Under the pieces are notes generated by a model. It had not been told where the DNA came from, made no database searches, and saw only the letters and a program-made list of their open reading frames with translations. Source: Synechococcus sp. A10-1-5-1 (GTDB lineage: Bacteria; Cyanobacteriota; Cyanobacteriia; PCC-6307; Cyanobiaceae). From it: a DNA stretch of 64,000 nucleotides. This document shows positions 27,305 through 37,141 of this stretch, one piece after another; position 1 is the first letter of the stretch, and each line of letters starts with the position of its first letter. The stretch lies in NCBI RefSeq assembly GCF_023115425.1, contig NZ_CP096032.1:1798001-1862000 (forward strand), read 5' to 3'. The translations under genes and the position numbers were made by a program.

Positions 27305-28303
27305 TCAGCTGAGCAGTCGATCGAGGTAACCCGCTACGCCCTCCACCGCTGATCGAGCGGTGGAGTAGGCCATCCGCATCGGACCGATCAGGGCAACGTG
27401 GCCGGAGGCGCCGCTGCGGTTGCCGTAGCTGGCTTGCACCACGGCGCAGTGCTGCAGGGCGGGATGGGGATGTTCCGAGCCAATCCAGACACCGCCTTTG
27501 TCATGGGCGGCTTCGCTTTGTAGGACTTGTTGGGGCTCCAGCTCCACCAGCTGCAGGAGGGGTTTCAGGCTGGAGCTGCTTTGGAATTCCGGCTGCCCGA
27601 GCAGCCCCGCCACCCCGAGGCTGACCGCCCCTTCGTTGCTACCCCCTCTGGCCAGGCTGTGGCTGCTCAGACCTTGCCGCAGTAGTTCTCCGCTGCTGCC
27701 CAGTTGGCTAGGGAGCGCCTTCCAATTCAGGCGGCCTGATCCCCCTTGGAGTTGATCGCTGGCCCAGCGCTCCAGGGCTGGGACCTGGGTGCCCAGTTCT
27801 TTGGGCATTCGCAGGTTGAGGCAGCTGGCGGCTGCTCCCTTTTCCACCAACAGCACCAGCAGCCGATCGTTGCTGGGGACCAGGCGCACGGTCTCCAGAC
27901 TTCCGCCCAGCTCCTGGGGCCGGGTAATCAGGCTCATCAAGCCGGTGAGGTCGGCCAGGCGGCGGGCGAGCTGCAGCAGCAGGTCATCGAAGGCCGCCCA
28001 CTGAAGACTGAGGCCCGTGAGTTCACGGTTGAGTTGACCGGCGGCGGCCCCCGGCGCGGGCAACAGGCAGTCCACGTAGTGGCGATACCCCAGTTGGCTG
28101 GGGACGCGGCCGGCGGAGGTGTGGGGTTGGGTGAGCAGTCCGCGCTGCTCCAGCGCGCCCATGGCTGAGCGCACCGTGGCGGGGCTGGCCTTCAGGCCAA
28201 AGCGACGCACCAGGGTTTGGCTACCCACGGGCTCCGTGGTGTCGACGTAGTGCTGCACCGTCGCTTGAAGCACCTCCTTTTGCCGGCGGGGCAGGGGCTG
28301 CAA
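27305..28303 (-). CDS. hrcA: Heat-inducible transcription repressor HrcA
   Basis: A 332-residue repressor that, in known systems, binds CIRCE operators upstream of groESL and dnaK. The N-terminal winged helix PLPRRQKEVLQATVQHYVDT and the segment EPVGSQTLVRRFGLKASPATVRSAM, then GYRHYVD, are characteristic. The start is TTG at 28303; no in-frame ATG is available. No CIRCE element (TTAGCACTC-N9-GAGTGCTAA) was seen nearby. It follows the ABC exporter gene, 38 bp downstream of its stop. Confidence 0.93.
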   Translation of the reverse strand: MQPLPRRQKEVLQATVQHYVDTTEPVGSQTLVRRFGLKASPATVRSAMGALEQRGLLTQPHTSAGRVPSQLGYRHYVDCLLPAPGAAAGQLNRELTGLSLQWAAFDDLLLQLARRLADLTGLMSLITRPQELGGSLETVRLVPSNDRLLVLLVEKGAAASCLNLRMPKELGTQVPALERWASDQLQGGSGRLNWKALPSQLGSSGELLRQGLSSHSLARGGSNEGAVSLGVAGLLGQPEFQSSSSLKPLLQLVELEPQQVLQSEAAHDKGGVWIGSEHPHPALQHCAVVQASYGNRSGASGHVALIGPMRMAYSTARSAVEGVAGYLDRLLS

Positions 28304-28341
28304 AACGGTGCAATCGGGCCTCAGAGCCGATGCTACGGGGC

Positions 28342-30504
28342 CTAAACGCTGGCGCGGGCTGAATGCAGGAAAAAGCGGCGGTAGTCCGGGTCCTGATCGA
28401 GCAGATCCAGGAAACGATCCCGGTCGAGCCGCAGCAGTAGGCCATCCCCGCGGGCGCGGACCGTGACGGCCCTGGGTTGGTCGTCGATTAGGCCCGCGTC
28501 GCCGAAGAAATCCCCTTCTTCCACCAGCCCCTGTTTGATCGGAATCCCTCCCCAGAGGTCGTTTTGAAGCACCTCCAAGGTGCCAGCCACCACCACATAG
28601 AAGGCATCGGGGGCGTCTCCTTCGCGGAACACCTCCTCGCCGTGGCGGATCCGATCGCTGACGAATTCCGAGGCCAGCCAGACCAGCAACTTGGGGTCGA
28701 CCCCGTGGAACAAGGGGATGGTGGCCAGGCGCTCGGGTGTGATCCGGACCCGTTGCCCTAGCTCCAGGTTGAAGCCGCTCATCTGGCGGTGCCAGAAGGA
28801 GGCATAGAGCCCTCCGGCGGCCAGCAGATCGTTGTGGTGACCCAGCTCCACCACCTGGCCGCGATCGATGACTGCGATCTGATCCATCGCCGCAGCGGCC
28901 CGCAGTCGGTGCAGGACGGAGACCACCGTGCGGCCGTCGCTTAGCTTCCGCAGGGTCGTGTTGATTGCTTCTTCAGTGTTGGGGTCGAGGGCGCTGGTGG
29001 CCTCATCCAGCAGCAGTAGCCGTGGGTTGCGGACGATCGCCCGGGCGATGGCGATCCGTTGCTTTTGGCCGCCAGAGAGGCGACCGCCGCCGGGCCCGAC
29101 CGGGGTCTGCAATCCGTCCGGCAGGGTATGGATCAGGTCCCCCAGTTCGGCGGCCATGGCCGCCTCTTGAACCTCCTGATCGGAGGCATCAAGGCGGCCC
29201 AGGCGGATGTTGTCGGCGATGGAGAGATCGAAAAGGACCGTCTCCTGGGGCACCAAGGCCACTTCCTCGAGCCACTGGCCCCGGTCGGTGTTGCCAAGAG
29301 GAACCCCATCGACCAGCAGGCAACCCTGCTGCGGCTCGATCTGCCGCAGCAGTAGCCGCAGCACGGTGCTTTTCCCCCCTCCGCTGGGGCCGACCAGGGC
29401 GAGGGAGCTGTTGGCGGGAATGGTCAGGTTGAGCTGGTTGAGCCCTCCACCGCCTGGGTAGCGGAACTGCACGTGCTCAATCGCCAGTTGCTCCCGCAGG
29501 GCAGGCGGGCTCGGCTCCATCCCCCGGGTCACCGCCTGCGACCGCTTCGCTTTGGGCAGCTGCTCCTCGAGCAGATTCAAGGCCGTCGTGGCGGCCTGCA
29601 ACGGCAGCAGGGAGGCGCCCAATTGCCACATGCCACTGACCATCGCCGTGGCGATCCCCAGGGCGGAGACCAGTTGCCCAACCGTGAGCTGCTGTTCCAG
29701 CACCAACCAGGTGCCCAGGGCAAACACGCTCACCAACGTGAGCATGGCGGAGGCGGTCAGGGCGGCCTGTTGGAGGCCTGACATCGCGCCGACCCGCTGG
29801 GCCCAGCGCATCAGATTCCGGTTGCGCCGATTGAATTCCGAGCGGGTGGTGCTGCGAAGCCCAAAGAGATCCACTAGCTCTCGGCTGCGTAGGCGCTCGC
29901 TGGCGTAGCTGAGCAGTAGGCCCGCTTGCTCGACCCGGGCCTCTTCCCGCCTGGCCAGAGCTGGGGTGAAGGCCACCTGGCTCACCAACAGCAACGGGGT
30001 GAGGACCACCGCCACCAGGGCGAGACGCCAATCGCTGGTGAACAGCAGCAGGACGCCGATGAACAGCTGAGCGACCGTCCAGGTGAAGAGGGGCAGCTGC
30101 GTGACGACGGCGTTCTCCAACGTTGGGATCTGAAGGGCTAGTAAGCCCTGTTCGCTCCCTTCAGCGCTGCCGTCGCTGGGGTTGGCTTGCTCCAGCAGAT
30201 GCCCGAAGAGCCGCTGGCGAAAGCCCGTTCCCAGTTGGCTTCCCAGGGCGGCAAACAACTTGATGGACAGACCGTTGCAGGCCACCGCCACCAGGAGCCA
30301 AGCGCAGGGCAGCAGCAGGAGCACCGCCACCGGTGGGCCACTGCTGGCTTGATCAATCACCTGGTCGATGACCAGCTGCAGCAGCACTGGGATGCCCACC
30401 ATCAGCAGCGGGTCTGGCAGGACCGTGAGGATGGCCAGGACCGCCTTCAGCCGTTGGTTGCCGAAGTGGCGCCACAGTCTGAGGGGCAGCAGCAGCGGAA
30501 ACAT
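28342..30504 (-). CDS. Type I ABC exporter fused to a cyclic-nucleotide-binding domain
   Basis: A 720-residue half-transporter. Residues 1-310 form a six-helix ABC membrane domain. The ATPase domain has Walker A GPSGGGKST (372-380), the signature LSGGQ (476-480) and Walker B with Glu (496-501). From about residue 600 a cAMP/CRP-type domain follows (RHGEEVFREGDAPDAFYVVV), ending in an HSARASV tail. Such fusions suggest ligand control of transport, which is inferred. The substrate is unknown. ATG at 30504 is preferred over a TTG at 30534. It runs 38 bp before hrcA. Confidence 0.9.
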   Translation of the reverse strand: MFPLLLPLRLWRHFGNQRLKAVLAILTVLPDPLLMVGIPVLLQLVIDQVIDQASSGPPVAVLLLLPCAWLLVAVACNGLSIKLFAALGSQLGTGFRQRLFGHLLEQANPSDGSAEGSEQGLLALQIPTLENAVVTQLPLFTWTVAQLFIGVLLLFTSDWRLALVAVVLTPLLLVSQVAFTPALARREEARVEQAGLLLSYASERLRSRELVDLFGLRSTTRSEFNRRNRNLMRWAQRVGAMSGLQQAALTASAMLTLVSVFALGTWLVLEQQLTVGQLVSALGIATAMVSGMWQLGASLLPLQAATTALNLLEEQLPKAKRSQAVTRGMEPSPPALREQLAIEHVQFRYPGGGGLNQLNLTIPANSSLALVGPSGGGKSTVLRLLLRQIEPQQGCLLVDGVPLGNTDRGQWLEEVALVPQETVLFDLSIADNIRLGRLDASDQEVQEAAMAAELGDLIHTLPDGLQTPVGPGGGRLSGGQKQRIAIARAIVRNPRLLLLDEATSALDPNTEEAINTTLRKLSDGRTVVSVLHRLRAAAAMDQIAVIDRGQVVELGHHNDLLAAGGLYASFWHRQMSGFNLELGQRVRITPERLATIPLFHGVDPKLLVWLASEFVSDRIRHGEEVFREGDAPDAFYVVVAGTLEVLQNDLWGGIPIKQGLVEEGDFFGDAGLIDDQPRAVTVRARGDGLLLRLDRDRFLDLLDQDPDYRRFFLHSARASV

Positions 30505-30554
30505 CGGCCGGCTCAACCAGCCAACCGATAGCAAGCAGCTGCGGTTTTGACCGC

Positions 30555-30899
30555 TTAGTAGCGGGGCACGCTGGGGTCGGCCGAGACGCTCCAGGCATCG
30601 ATGCCGCCCTGCAGGTTCAAGACCTGCTCGTAGCCCTGGGCCTCCATCAGCCAGCAGGCAAATTGCCAGCTGCGAATCCCGGCATGGCAGAGCACGACCA
30701 CCGGTGAATCCCGGTTGATCAAGCTCGAGATCTGATCGATCCAGGCCTCCGATTGGCTCAAGGGGAGATGGATCACGGGTTGCTGGAGCCGCGCGAGATC
30801 CAGCTCCATGGCTTCCCGCACATCCACCAGTTGCAGCGTTTCTCCGGCGTCCAGACGACGCTTGAGTTCTGTGGCGCTAACGCTTGTGGGTCCAGCCAT
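30555..30899 (-). CDS. Rhodanese-like domain protein
   Basis: A 114-residue single-domain rhodanese. VDVREAMELDLARL is the typical acidic/Arg loop, and the active-site loop VVLCHAGIRSWQFA holds the persulfide cysteine, with GGIDAWS near the end. It may carry sulfane sulfur or act in phosphatase-like signalling; the exact role is unknown. ATG at 30899, 50 bp upstream of the ABC exporter start and probably in the same transcript. Confidence 0.9.
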   Translation of the reverse strand: MAGPTSVSATELKRRLDAGETLQLVDVREAMELDLARLQQPVIHLPLSQSEAWIDQISSLINRDSPVVVLCHAGIRSWQFACWLMEAQGYEQVLNLQGGIDAWSVSADPSVPRY

Positions 30900-30979
30900 C
30901 CAGGCACCCTACCGGCGGTGACGGGGGTGCCAAAGATCGCCTCGATGCATAAAGATGAGGCCAATCCTGTAAGCAACGC

Positions 30980-32578
30980 ATGAAGGCCCGCCCCTTCTTG
31001 GCGGCACTGCTGGCGGTGGCGTTGGCGATGCTGAGCTTTGGCTTTGCGGGTTGGTGGTTGCTGCTGCAGCGCAGTCCGCTCGCGTTACAACAGCAGGCCT
31101 TGTCCTTGCCGCTGGCGGCGCGCTTTGTCCCCCGTACGGCGCCCTTGAGCCTGCATTGGTTGGTGGGTCCGGATCAGCCCGCCGCCTACGCCCGGGCCGT
31201 CGCCCCACCCCGTCAGCGCCGTCAGGCCGCAGCGGCCGCCGATCGCCTGCGCGATGGGGCCTTTGCCGCGGCGGGCCTGGACTACGCCTCGGAGCTGTCC
31301 CCTTGGCTTGGGGATGAGAGCAGCTTTGCCTTGCTCACCCCTCCCGGAAGCGGGGAGTCTCCCGGTTGGGTGTTGGCCCTGCGCAGCCGTGACAACGAAG
31401 GGGCCCGGCGTTTCCTGCAGCGGTTCTGGCAGACCCGCAGCCTGGCGGGTACCGATCTGCAGATCACCAGCTATCGCGGCATGGGCTTGATCAGCGGCCG
31501 CGGGGCGCTGTTGGGGCAGGACCCCCAACCCTTGGCTACGGCACTGATCAATGACGATCTGGTGCTGATCGCCTCAGGTCGCGGTGTGTTGGAGCAGGCC
31601 CTCGATGTCTCCCAAATCGATGAACTGAATCAAGCGGCCAGTGCTCCTCTGCAAAAGGCCGTCAAACGGCTGGGAGAGGGTGTGGCTTTGCTGACGGCCC
31701 GCCCTGAAGCAATGGAGCAGTGGCTCGGTTTGCCGGTTGGCGCTGATGGGGACCAGTCGGCGGCGGTGGAGTTGGTGCTGGCCCTGGCCCCCCAGGGATC
31801 CGGTCTCCAGGTGGATGGCCTGGCCCAGCTGCGGGATGCCCTACCCAGCCTGGGCCCTGTGAACAGTGATCTGCTGCGTCAGGTGCAGGTTGGTGCCGAC
31901 AGCCTGGCCCTGCTGATAAACCCTGCTGCGTTGCTCGGCGCTGATGCCGCCAATGGCTGGAGCAACCTGCTGGGTCCGGCCCTGAGCCAGGCGCTGAACA
32001 AGGAAAACGGTCCCCTGCCGGCCTTGGTGGCCGCGGCGGATTCGGGGCCCCTCCTATGGGCCCACCAGAACGAGGGCTGGTTGCTGGGCACCCGCGCTGA
32101 TCGTCCTGCTGCGGAAAACCTGCAGCCGGCGCTGGAGGCTGATGGCTACAGCGCTTCCCCGCTAGAGAGCCAGGGGCAAACCCTCCAGGCCTGGACCCGG
32201 CTGGAGTCGAAGCCGGTGAAAGGCAATCCCGACCAGCTCCAAGCCCAGTTGGCTGGCGCCCGCGCGAGCCAAGGAGGCATCGCCTGGTGGGGACAAGGTC
32301 TGGCGATCCTGAATCAGCAGCATGAAGGGCGTCGTTCCCCCCAGGAGCGCCTTGATCAACTGGAGCTCTTGGGTGCGCCCCAGGCCCCCTTCCAGTGGTC
32401 GATGGATGGCCAGGCGGCCCAGGGCTTGCTGAGCCACTGGACGCCCTGGCGTCTGATCGGGACGCTCTCCAGCTCGTCGCTCACCCCGATGGTGGACGGG
32501 GCCGCGCTGAGCCTCGAGCCCGATGCCCCCGACCAACGAAGCCTTCGGCTGCGGGCTTTGCTGCAACTGCACTCCTGA
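30980..32578 (+). CDS. DUF3352-like membrane-anchored protein
   Basis: A 532-residue protein with one N-terminal hydrophobic segment (FLAALLAVALAMLSFGFAGWWLLL) and a large extracytoplasmic domain. The RFVPRTAPLSLHWLVGPDQPAAYARAVAPP opening and the segment DGAFAAAGLDYASELSPWLGDESSFALL resemble cyanobacterial DUF3352 proteins of unknown function. Divergent from the rhodanese gene. Its ATG at 30980 is preceded by an 80-bp gap. Family assignment is by recall. Confidence 0.75.
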   Translation: MKARPFLAALLAVALAMLSFGFAGWWLLLQRSPLALQQQALSLPLAARFVPRTAPLSLHWLVGPDQPAAYARAVAPPRQRRQAAAAADRLRDGAFAAAGLDYASELSPWLGDESSFALLTPPGSGESPGWVLALRSRDNEGARRFLQRFWQTRSLAGTDLQITSYRGMGLISGRGALLGQDPQPLATALINDDLVLIASGRGVLEQALDVSQIDELNQAASAPLQKAVKRLGEGVALLTARPEAMEQWLGLPVGADGDQSAAVELVLALAPQGSGLQVDGLAQLRDALPSLGPVNSDLLRQVQVGADSLALLINPAALLGADAANGWSNLLGPALSQALNKENGPLPALVAAADSGPLLWAHQNEGWLLGTRADRPAAENLQPALEADGYSASPLESQGQTLQAWTRLESKPVKGNPDQLQAQLAGARASQGGIAWWGQGLAILNQQHEGRRSPQERLDQLELLGAPQAPFQWSMDGQAAQGLLSHWTPWRLIGTLSSSSLTPMVDGAALSLEPDAPDQRSLRLRALLQLHS

Positions 32579-32580
32579 CC

Positions 32581-33141
32581 ATGGCGAGCCGCAAATGTGA
32601 GCTGCTGTTGGTCCGGCACGGCATCGCGGAGGACCGCAGTGAGGGGGTGGATGACGCCCAGCGCAGCCTGACTCCGGAGGGGCGTGAGCGCACGCGCCAT
32701 CAGGTGGAGCGGTTGCTGGAGTTGGAGTTGCCCTGTGACCTGGTGCTCAGCAGTCCACTGGTGCGGGCCCGCCAGACCGCCGAATTGATCGTCAGCGCCG
32801 GGTTGGCGCCTGAATTGGAGCTGGCGGCGGCCTTGGCGCCCCTGGCCGACCCCTTGCCATTACTTGAACGCTGGCTCGGTCCCCTGTCCCCTAGACCCGG
32901 TTGGAAACGCTTGGCCCTGGTGGGCCATGAACCCGACCTGAGCACCTTGGCAGCCCTGTTGATTGGCGTGCCCATGGCCCGGGCGCCCCAGGCGATCCGG
33001 CTGAAGAAAGCGGGGGCATTGCTGTTGCAGTGGGCCACCGCGCCGGGGGGGGAGTTGCTGGGATCGGCGCGTTTGGAGATGGTCTTGCCGCCGCGGGTGC
33101 TGCTTGGTCGCCGACAGTCCCGAAGCGAGGGCGCGCCTTAG
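32581..33141 (+). CDS. sixA: Phosphohistidine phosphatase SixA-like
   Basis: A 186-residue histidine-phosphatase superfamily protein. The RHG catalytic motif is in LLLVRHGIAEDRS and the second catalytic His in LVGHEPDLSTL. In E. coli SixA dephosphorylates histidine-phosphotransfer domains; here the target is unknown. ATG at 32581 lies 2 bp after the DUF3352 gene stop, so the two are probably co-transcribed. A longer in-frame start at 32395 lies within that gene. Confidence 0.9.
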   Translation: MASRKCELLLVRHGIAEDRSEGVDDAQRSLTPEGRERTRHQVERLLELELPCDLVLSSPLVRARQTAELIVSAGLAPELELAAALAPLADPLPLLERWLGPLSPRPGWKRLALVGHEPDLSTLAALLIGVPMARAPQAIRLKKAGALLLQWATAPGGELLGSARLEMVLPPRVLLGRRQSRSEGAP

Positions 33142-33167
33142 GTTGCCGTTGACGCGACCCCGATCCC

Positions 33168-34328
33168 ATGGCTGAGGAGGCAACCCCAACAGCAGCGACT
33201 CCGGTGTATCGCCCGGGTCTGGAGGGGGTGCCTGCGACGCAATCGGCGGTGTGCGATATCGACGGCCAGAAGGGACTGCTGACCTATCGCGGTTACCGGG
33301 TTGATGAGCTGGCCCGGCAGAGCACGTTCCTTGAGACCACCTATCTGCTGATCTGGGGTGAGCTTCCCGACGCGGAGCAGCTGGCGGCCTTTGAGCAGGA
33401 GGTGCAGATGCACCGCCGGGTCAGCTTCCGGATCCGGGACATGATGAAGTGCTTCCCGGCCAGTGGCCATCCGATGGATGCGCTGCAGAGCAGTGCGGCC
33501 TCCCTGGGTCTCTTTTATTCGCGCCGCGCCCTCGACAACCCTGAATACATCTATTCAGCGGTGGTGCGCCTGATCGCCAAGATCCCCACGATGGTGGCGG
33601 CGTTCCAGTTGATCCGCAAAGGTCAGGATCCGATTCAGCCCCGGGATGACCTGCCCTATGCGGCCAACTTCCTCTACATGCTCACCGAGCGTGAGCCTGA
33701 CCCCCTGGCGGCGCGCATTTTTGATGCCTGCTTGATACTTCACGCCGAGCACAGCCTCAACGCCAGCACCTTCAGTGCGCGGGTGACGGCCAGCACCCTG
33801 ACCGACCCCTACGCCGTGGTGGCGTCGGCCGTGGGAACCCTGGCGGGCCCCCTCCATGGCGGTGCCAACGAAGACGTCCTGGCGATGCTCGAAACCATTG
33901 GCTCAGCTGACCAGGTGCGGCCCTGGCTGGATCAGGCCATTGCGGAGAAGCGCAAGATCATGGGTTTCGGCCATCGCGAGTACAAGGTCAAGGACCCCCG
34001 GGCCGTGATCCTGCAGAAACAGGCGGAGGAGCTCTTCGATCAGTTCGGCCACGATCCCCTTTACGACCTGGCGCGGGAGTTGGAGGCTGTTGCCGCTGAG
34101 CGGCTGGGTCCCAAAGGGATCTATCCCAACGTCGACTTCTATTCCGGGCTGGTGTACCGGAAGCTGGGGATCCCCCAGGATCTGTTCACTCCGATCTTCG
34201 CGATCGCACGCACCGCAGGTTGGTTGGCCCACTGGAAAGAACAGCTGGGGGCCAACCGCATCTACCGCCCCACACAGATCTACACCGGCTCGACCGGTCG
34301 CGATTGGCAGCCGATCGAAGGCCGTTAA
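33168..34328 (+). CDS. gltA: Citrate synthase
   Basis: A 386-residue enzyme condensing acetyl-CoA and oxaloacetate. The catalytic pair of histidines appears in GPLHGGANE and MGFGHREYKVKDPR, with the catalytic Asp in YPNVDFYSG. The length and lack of a regulatory N-terminal domain suggest the short type rather than the E. coli-like long type. ATG at 33168. It lies 41 bp upstream of the ndhAIGE operon. Confidence 0.95.
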   Translation: MAEEATPTAATPVYRPGLEGVPATQSAVCDIDGQKGLLTYRGYRVDELARQSTFLETTYLLIWGELPDAEQLAAFEQEVQMHRRVSFRIRDMMKCFPASGHPMDALQSSAASLGLFYSRRALDNPEYIYSAVVRLIAKIPTMVAAFQLIRKGQDPIQPRDDLPYAANFLYMLTEREPDPLAARIFDACLILHAEHSLNASTFSARVTASTLTDPYAVVASAVGTLAGPLHGGANEDVLAMLETIGSADQVRPWLDQAIAEKRKIMGFGHREYKVKDPRAVILQKQAEELFDQFGHDPLYDLARELEAVAAERLGPKGIYPNVDFYSGLVYRKLGIPQDLFTPIFAIARTAGWLAHWKEQLGANRIYRPTQIYTGSTGRDWQPIEGR

Positions 34329-34369
34329 GGGCTGCGGCGGCCTAAGTTGCACCCATCAAGAGACCACCC

Positions 34370-35512
34370 ATGGTGATCGCCAATCCCGCTGTCGTGAGTG
34401 CCGGCCTCGACCTCGAGGCCAGCTTCACCGACGTCTTGCAGGGCTTCGGCTTGTCGCCGGGGATGGCTCACCTGCTCTGGCTTCCCCTGCCGATGCTGGT
34501 GGTCTTGGTGGCCGCCGTCGTGGGCGTTCTGGTGAACGTCTGGCTGGAACGCAAAATTTCAGCGGCCGTCCAGCAGCGCATTGGCCCCGAATATGCCGGT
34601 GCCCTGGGCATCCTTCAGCCCCTGGCCGATGGCCTGAAGCTCCTTTTCAAAGAAGACATCATTCCGGCTCGGGCCGATGGCTTGCTCTTCACCTTGGGCC
34701 CGGTGCTGGTGCTGGTGCCGGTCATCCTGAGCTGGCTGGTGGTGCCCTTCGGCCAGCACCTGCTGATCAGCAACGTTGGGGTGGGGATCTTCCTCTGGAT
34801 CTCCCTCAGCAGCATCCAGCCCATCGGTCTGCTGATGGCCGGTTACGCCTCCAACAACAAGTACTCCCTCCTGGGTGGCCTGCGCGCGGCAGCCCAGTCG
34901 ATCTCCTATGAGATCCCCCTGGCCTTGGCTGTGCTGGCCGTGGTGATGATGAGCAACTCCCTGAGCACCGTTGACATCGTCAACCAGCAGACCGGCGCGG
35001 GAATCCTCAGCTGGAATATCTGGCGCCAGCCCGTGGGCTTTGTGATCTTCTGGATCTGCGCCCTGGCGGAGTGTGAGCGCCTTCCCTTCGACTTGCCAGA
35101 GGCTGAAGAGGAGTTGGTCGCCGGCTACCAGACGGAGTACGCCGGCATGAAGTTTGCCCTCTTCTACCTGGGCAGCTACATCAACCTGGTGCTCTCCGCC
35201 CTGCTGGTGGCGGTGCTCTATCTGGGTGGCTGGGGCTTCCCTCTCCCGGTGGAGTGGGTGGTGAATCTGACCGGCCAACCGATCGATGCTCCCCTGGTGC
35301 AGGTGATCACCGCGACGACAGGCATTGTGATGACCGTGCTGAAGGCCTACCTGCTGGTCTTCTTCGCAATCCTGCTGCGCTGGAGCGTTCCCCGGGTGCG
35401 CATTGACCAGCTGCTGGACCTCGGTTGGAAGTTCTTGCTGCCGGTCGCCCTGGTCAATTTGCTGGTGACGGCTGGCCTCAAGCTGGCTTTCCCGGCCTTC
35501 TTCGGCGGCTAA
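34370..35512 (+). CDS. ndhA: NAD(P)H-quinone oxidoreductase subunit 1 (NdhA)
   Basis: A 380-residue, eight-helix membrane subunit of NDH-1 at the junction of the peripheral and membrane arms. Typical stretches are [33 protein letters not shown]-like (here [15 protein letters not shown] and [12 protein letters not shown]), [16 protein letters not shown] and [20 protein letters not shown]. It begins the ndhA-ndhI-ndhG-ndhE operon, the standard cyanobacterial and chloroplast order. Confidence 0.97.
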   Translation: MVIANPAVVSAGLDLEASFTDVLQGFGLSPGMAHLLWLPLPMLVVLVAAVVGVLVNVWLERKISAAVQQRIGPEYAGALGILQPLADGLKLLFKEDIIPARADGLLFTLGPVLVLVPVILSWLVVPFGQHLLISNVGVGIFLWISLSSIQPIGLLMAGYASNNKYSLLGGLRAAAQSISYEIPLALAVLAVVMMSNSLSTVDIVNQQTGAGILSWNIWRQPVGFVIFWICALAECERLPFDLPEAEEELVAGYQTEYAGMKFALFYLGSYINLVLSALLVAVLYLGGWGFPLPVEWVVNLTGQPIDAPLVQVITATTGIVMTVLKAYLLVFFAILLRWSVPRVRIDQLLDLGWKFLLPVALVNLLVTAGLKLAFPAFFGG

Positions 35513-35588
35513 TTCCCTTCCGCTTACCCCCTTTGCCAGGGCGCCAGGCCATCATGGTGCCGGCGCAACCGCCTCTTCCCACCACTCC

Positions 35589-36185
35589 ATGTTCGGGTTC
35601 CTCAAGAAAGTCGGTGACTACACCCGCGACGCGGTGGGTGCAGCCAACTACCTCACCCAGGGGCTTTCGGTCACCTTTGACCACCTGCGCCGCAGGCCGA
35701 TCACGGTTCAGTACCCCTACGAAAAACTGATCCCGTCGGAGCGCTACCGCGGCCGAATCCACTACGAGTTCGACAAGTGCATTGCCTGTGAGGTGTGTGT
35801 GCGCGTCTGCCCGATCAACCTGCCGGTGGTGGATTGGGTCATGAACAAGGCCACGAAGAAGAAGGAGCTCCGCAACTACTCCATTGACTTCGGGGTGTGC
35901 ATCTTTTGTGGGAACTGCGTGGAGTACTGCCCGACCAACTGCCTCTCGATGACCGAGGAGTACGAGTTGGCCGCCTTTGATCGCCACAGCCTGAACTACG
36001 ACAACGTCGCCTTAGGGCGTCTTCCCACCAGCGTGACCAGCGATCCAGCGGTCTTGCCCCTGCGGGAGCTGGCCTATCTGCCGAAAGGGGAAATGGATCC
36101 CCATGGCGTTGACCCCAATCGCCCGCGGGCCGGCAAACTTCCCGCAGATGTCCTCGAGACCTTGCCGAAAGAGGAGAACGACTAA
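35589..36185 (+). CDS. ndhI: NAD(P)H-quinone oxidoreductase subunit I (8Fe ferredoxin-like)
   Basis: A 198-residue NDH-1 subunit carrying two [4Fe-4S] clusters. The cluster motifs [12 protein letters not shown] and [12 protein letters not shown] are visible, followed by the acidic C-terminal tail. It passes electrons toward the quinone site. ATG at 35589. Its stop shares a base with the ndhG start. Confidence 0.97.
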   Translation: MFGFLKKVGDYTRDAVGAANYLTQGLSVTFDHLRRRPITVQYPYEKLIPSERYRGRIHYEFDKCIACEVCVRVCPINLPVVDWVMNKATKKKELRNYSIDFGVCIFCGNCVEYCPTNCLSMTEEYELAAFDRHSLNYDNVALGRLPTSVTSDPAVLPLRELAYLPKGEMDPHGVDPNRPRAGKLPADVLETLPKEEND

Positions 36186-36784
36186 TGACGATCGCTTCCT
36201 CTACGCAGTTCATCTGCTTTGTCCTGCTCTCGGCCGCGGTCGCGATCGGAGCCCTGGGCGTCGTGTTGCTCCCGAGCATCGTCTACTCAGCCTTCCTGCT
36301 GGGCGGTGTCTTCCTCTCGGTGGCCGGCCTTTATCTCCTGCTGAATGCCAGCTTCGTGGCGGCAGCGCAGGTGCTGGTCTATGTCGGCGCGGTCAACGTC
36401 CTGATCCTGTTCGCGATCATGCTCGTGAACAAACAGGAGGATCTAGCAGCGATCCCTGGCCTGGCAGTGCGTCGTCTGCTCTCCGGAGCCGTCTGCGGGG
36501 GCTTGTTCGTTTTGCTCCTCCGGGTTGCCTTCACCACCCCCTGGGCCCTGCCTGGTCCGACGCCCATCGGTGAGGAGGCCACGATTCGCATTGGCGAACA
36601 CCTCTTCAGCGACTACCTGCTGCCGTTTGAGCTGGCTTCGGTTCTGCTGTTGATGGCGATGATCGGCGCCATTGTTTTGGCACGCCGGGATGTCTTCACC
36701 ACCGATGTGGTCACCGGTGAACCGGCCGACCAAGGTCTGATCGAGAAATCCCGCACGCCCCTGCTCCTGGAGAAAACCAACTGA
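36185..36784 (+). CDS. ndhG: NAD(P)H-quinone oxidoreductase subunit 6 (NdhG)
   Basis: A 199-residue five-helix NDH-1 membrane subunit, recognised by [42 protein letters not shown] and [10 protein letters not shown] near the end. ATG at 36185 overlaps the ndhI stop by one base and the stop overlaps the ndhE start by one base, showing translational coupling. Confidence 0.97.
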   Translation: MTIASSTQFICFVLLSAAVAIGALGVVLLPSIVYSAFLLGGVFLSVAGLYLLLNASFVAAAQVLVYVGAVNVLILFAIMLVNKQEDLAAIPGLAVRRLLSGAVCGGLFVLLLRVAFTTPWALPGPTPIGEEATIRIGEHLFSDYLLPFELASVLLLMAMIGAIVLARRDVFTTDVVTGEPADQGLIEKSRTPLLLEKTN

Positions 36785-37113
36785 TGACCATCGAGCTGCC
36801 CACCACCGTTCCCCTCCAGGGCTACCTCGCACTGGCCGCGATCCTGTTTTGCACAGGTGTTTGGGGACTGATCAACAGCCGCAACGCCGTGCGGGTGCTG
36901 ATGAGCATTGAGCTGATGCTCAATGCGGTGAACATCAATCTGATGGCGTTCTCCAACTACCTCGATGGTCAGCTGATTCGCGGTCAGGTCTTCGCGATTT
37001 TTGTGATCACCGTGGCCGCTGCTGAGGCTGCCGTCGGCTTGGCGATCCTTCTGTCTCTGTATCGGAACCGTGAAACGGTTGATATGGAGCGTTTCAACTT
37101 GCTGCGCTGGTAG
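36784..37113 (+). CDS. ndhE: NAD(P)H-quinone oxidoreductase subunit 4L (NdhE)
   Basis: A 109-residue, three-helix NDH-1 subunit (NuoK homologue). The conserved glutamate-bearing helix is in [19 protein letters not shown] and the C-terminal helix in [18 protein letters not shown]. It closes the ndhAIGE operon; nadK follows 28 bp later on the same strand. Confidence 0.97.
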   Translation: MTIELPTTVPLQGYLALAAILFCTGVWGLINSRNAVRVLMSIELMLNAVNINLMAFSNYLDGQLIRGQVFAIFVITVAAAEAAVGLAILLSLYRNRETVDMERFNLLRW

Positions 37114-37141
37114 GCAGGCTGGGCTCAAGCACAGCTGGCTT

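Noticed and set aside
27305-28341. CIRCE operator near hrcA
   Set aside because: No TTAGCACTC-N9-GAGTGCTAA or close match seen in this region.
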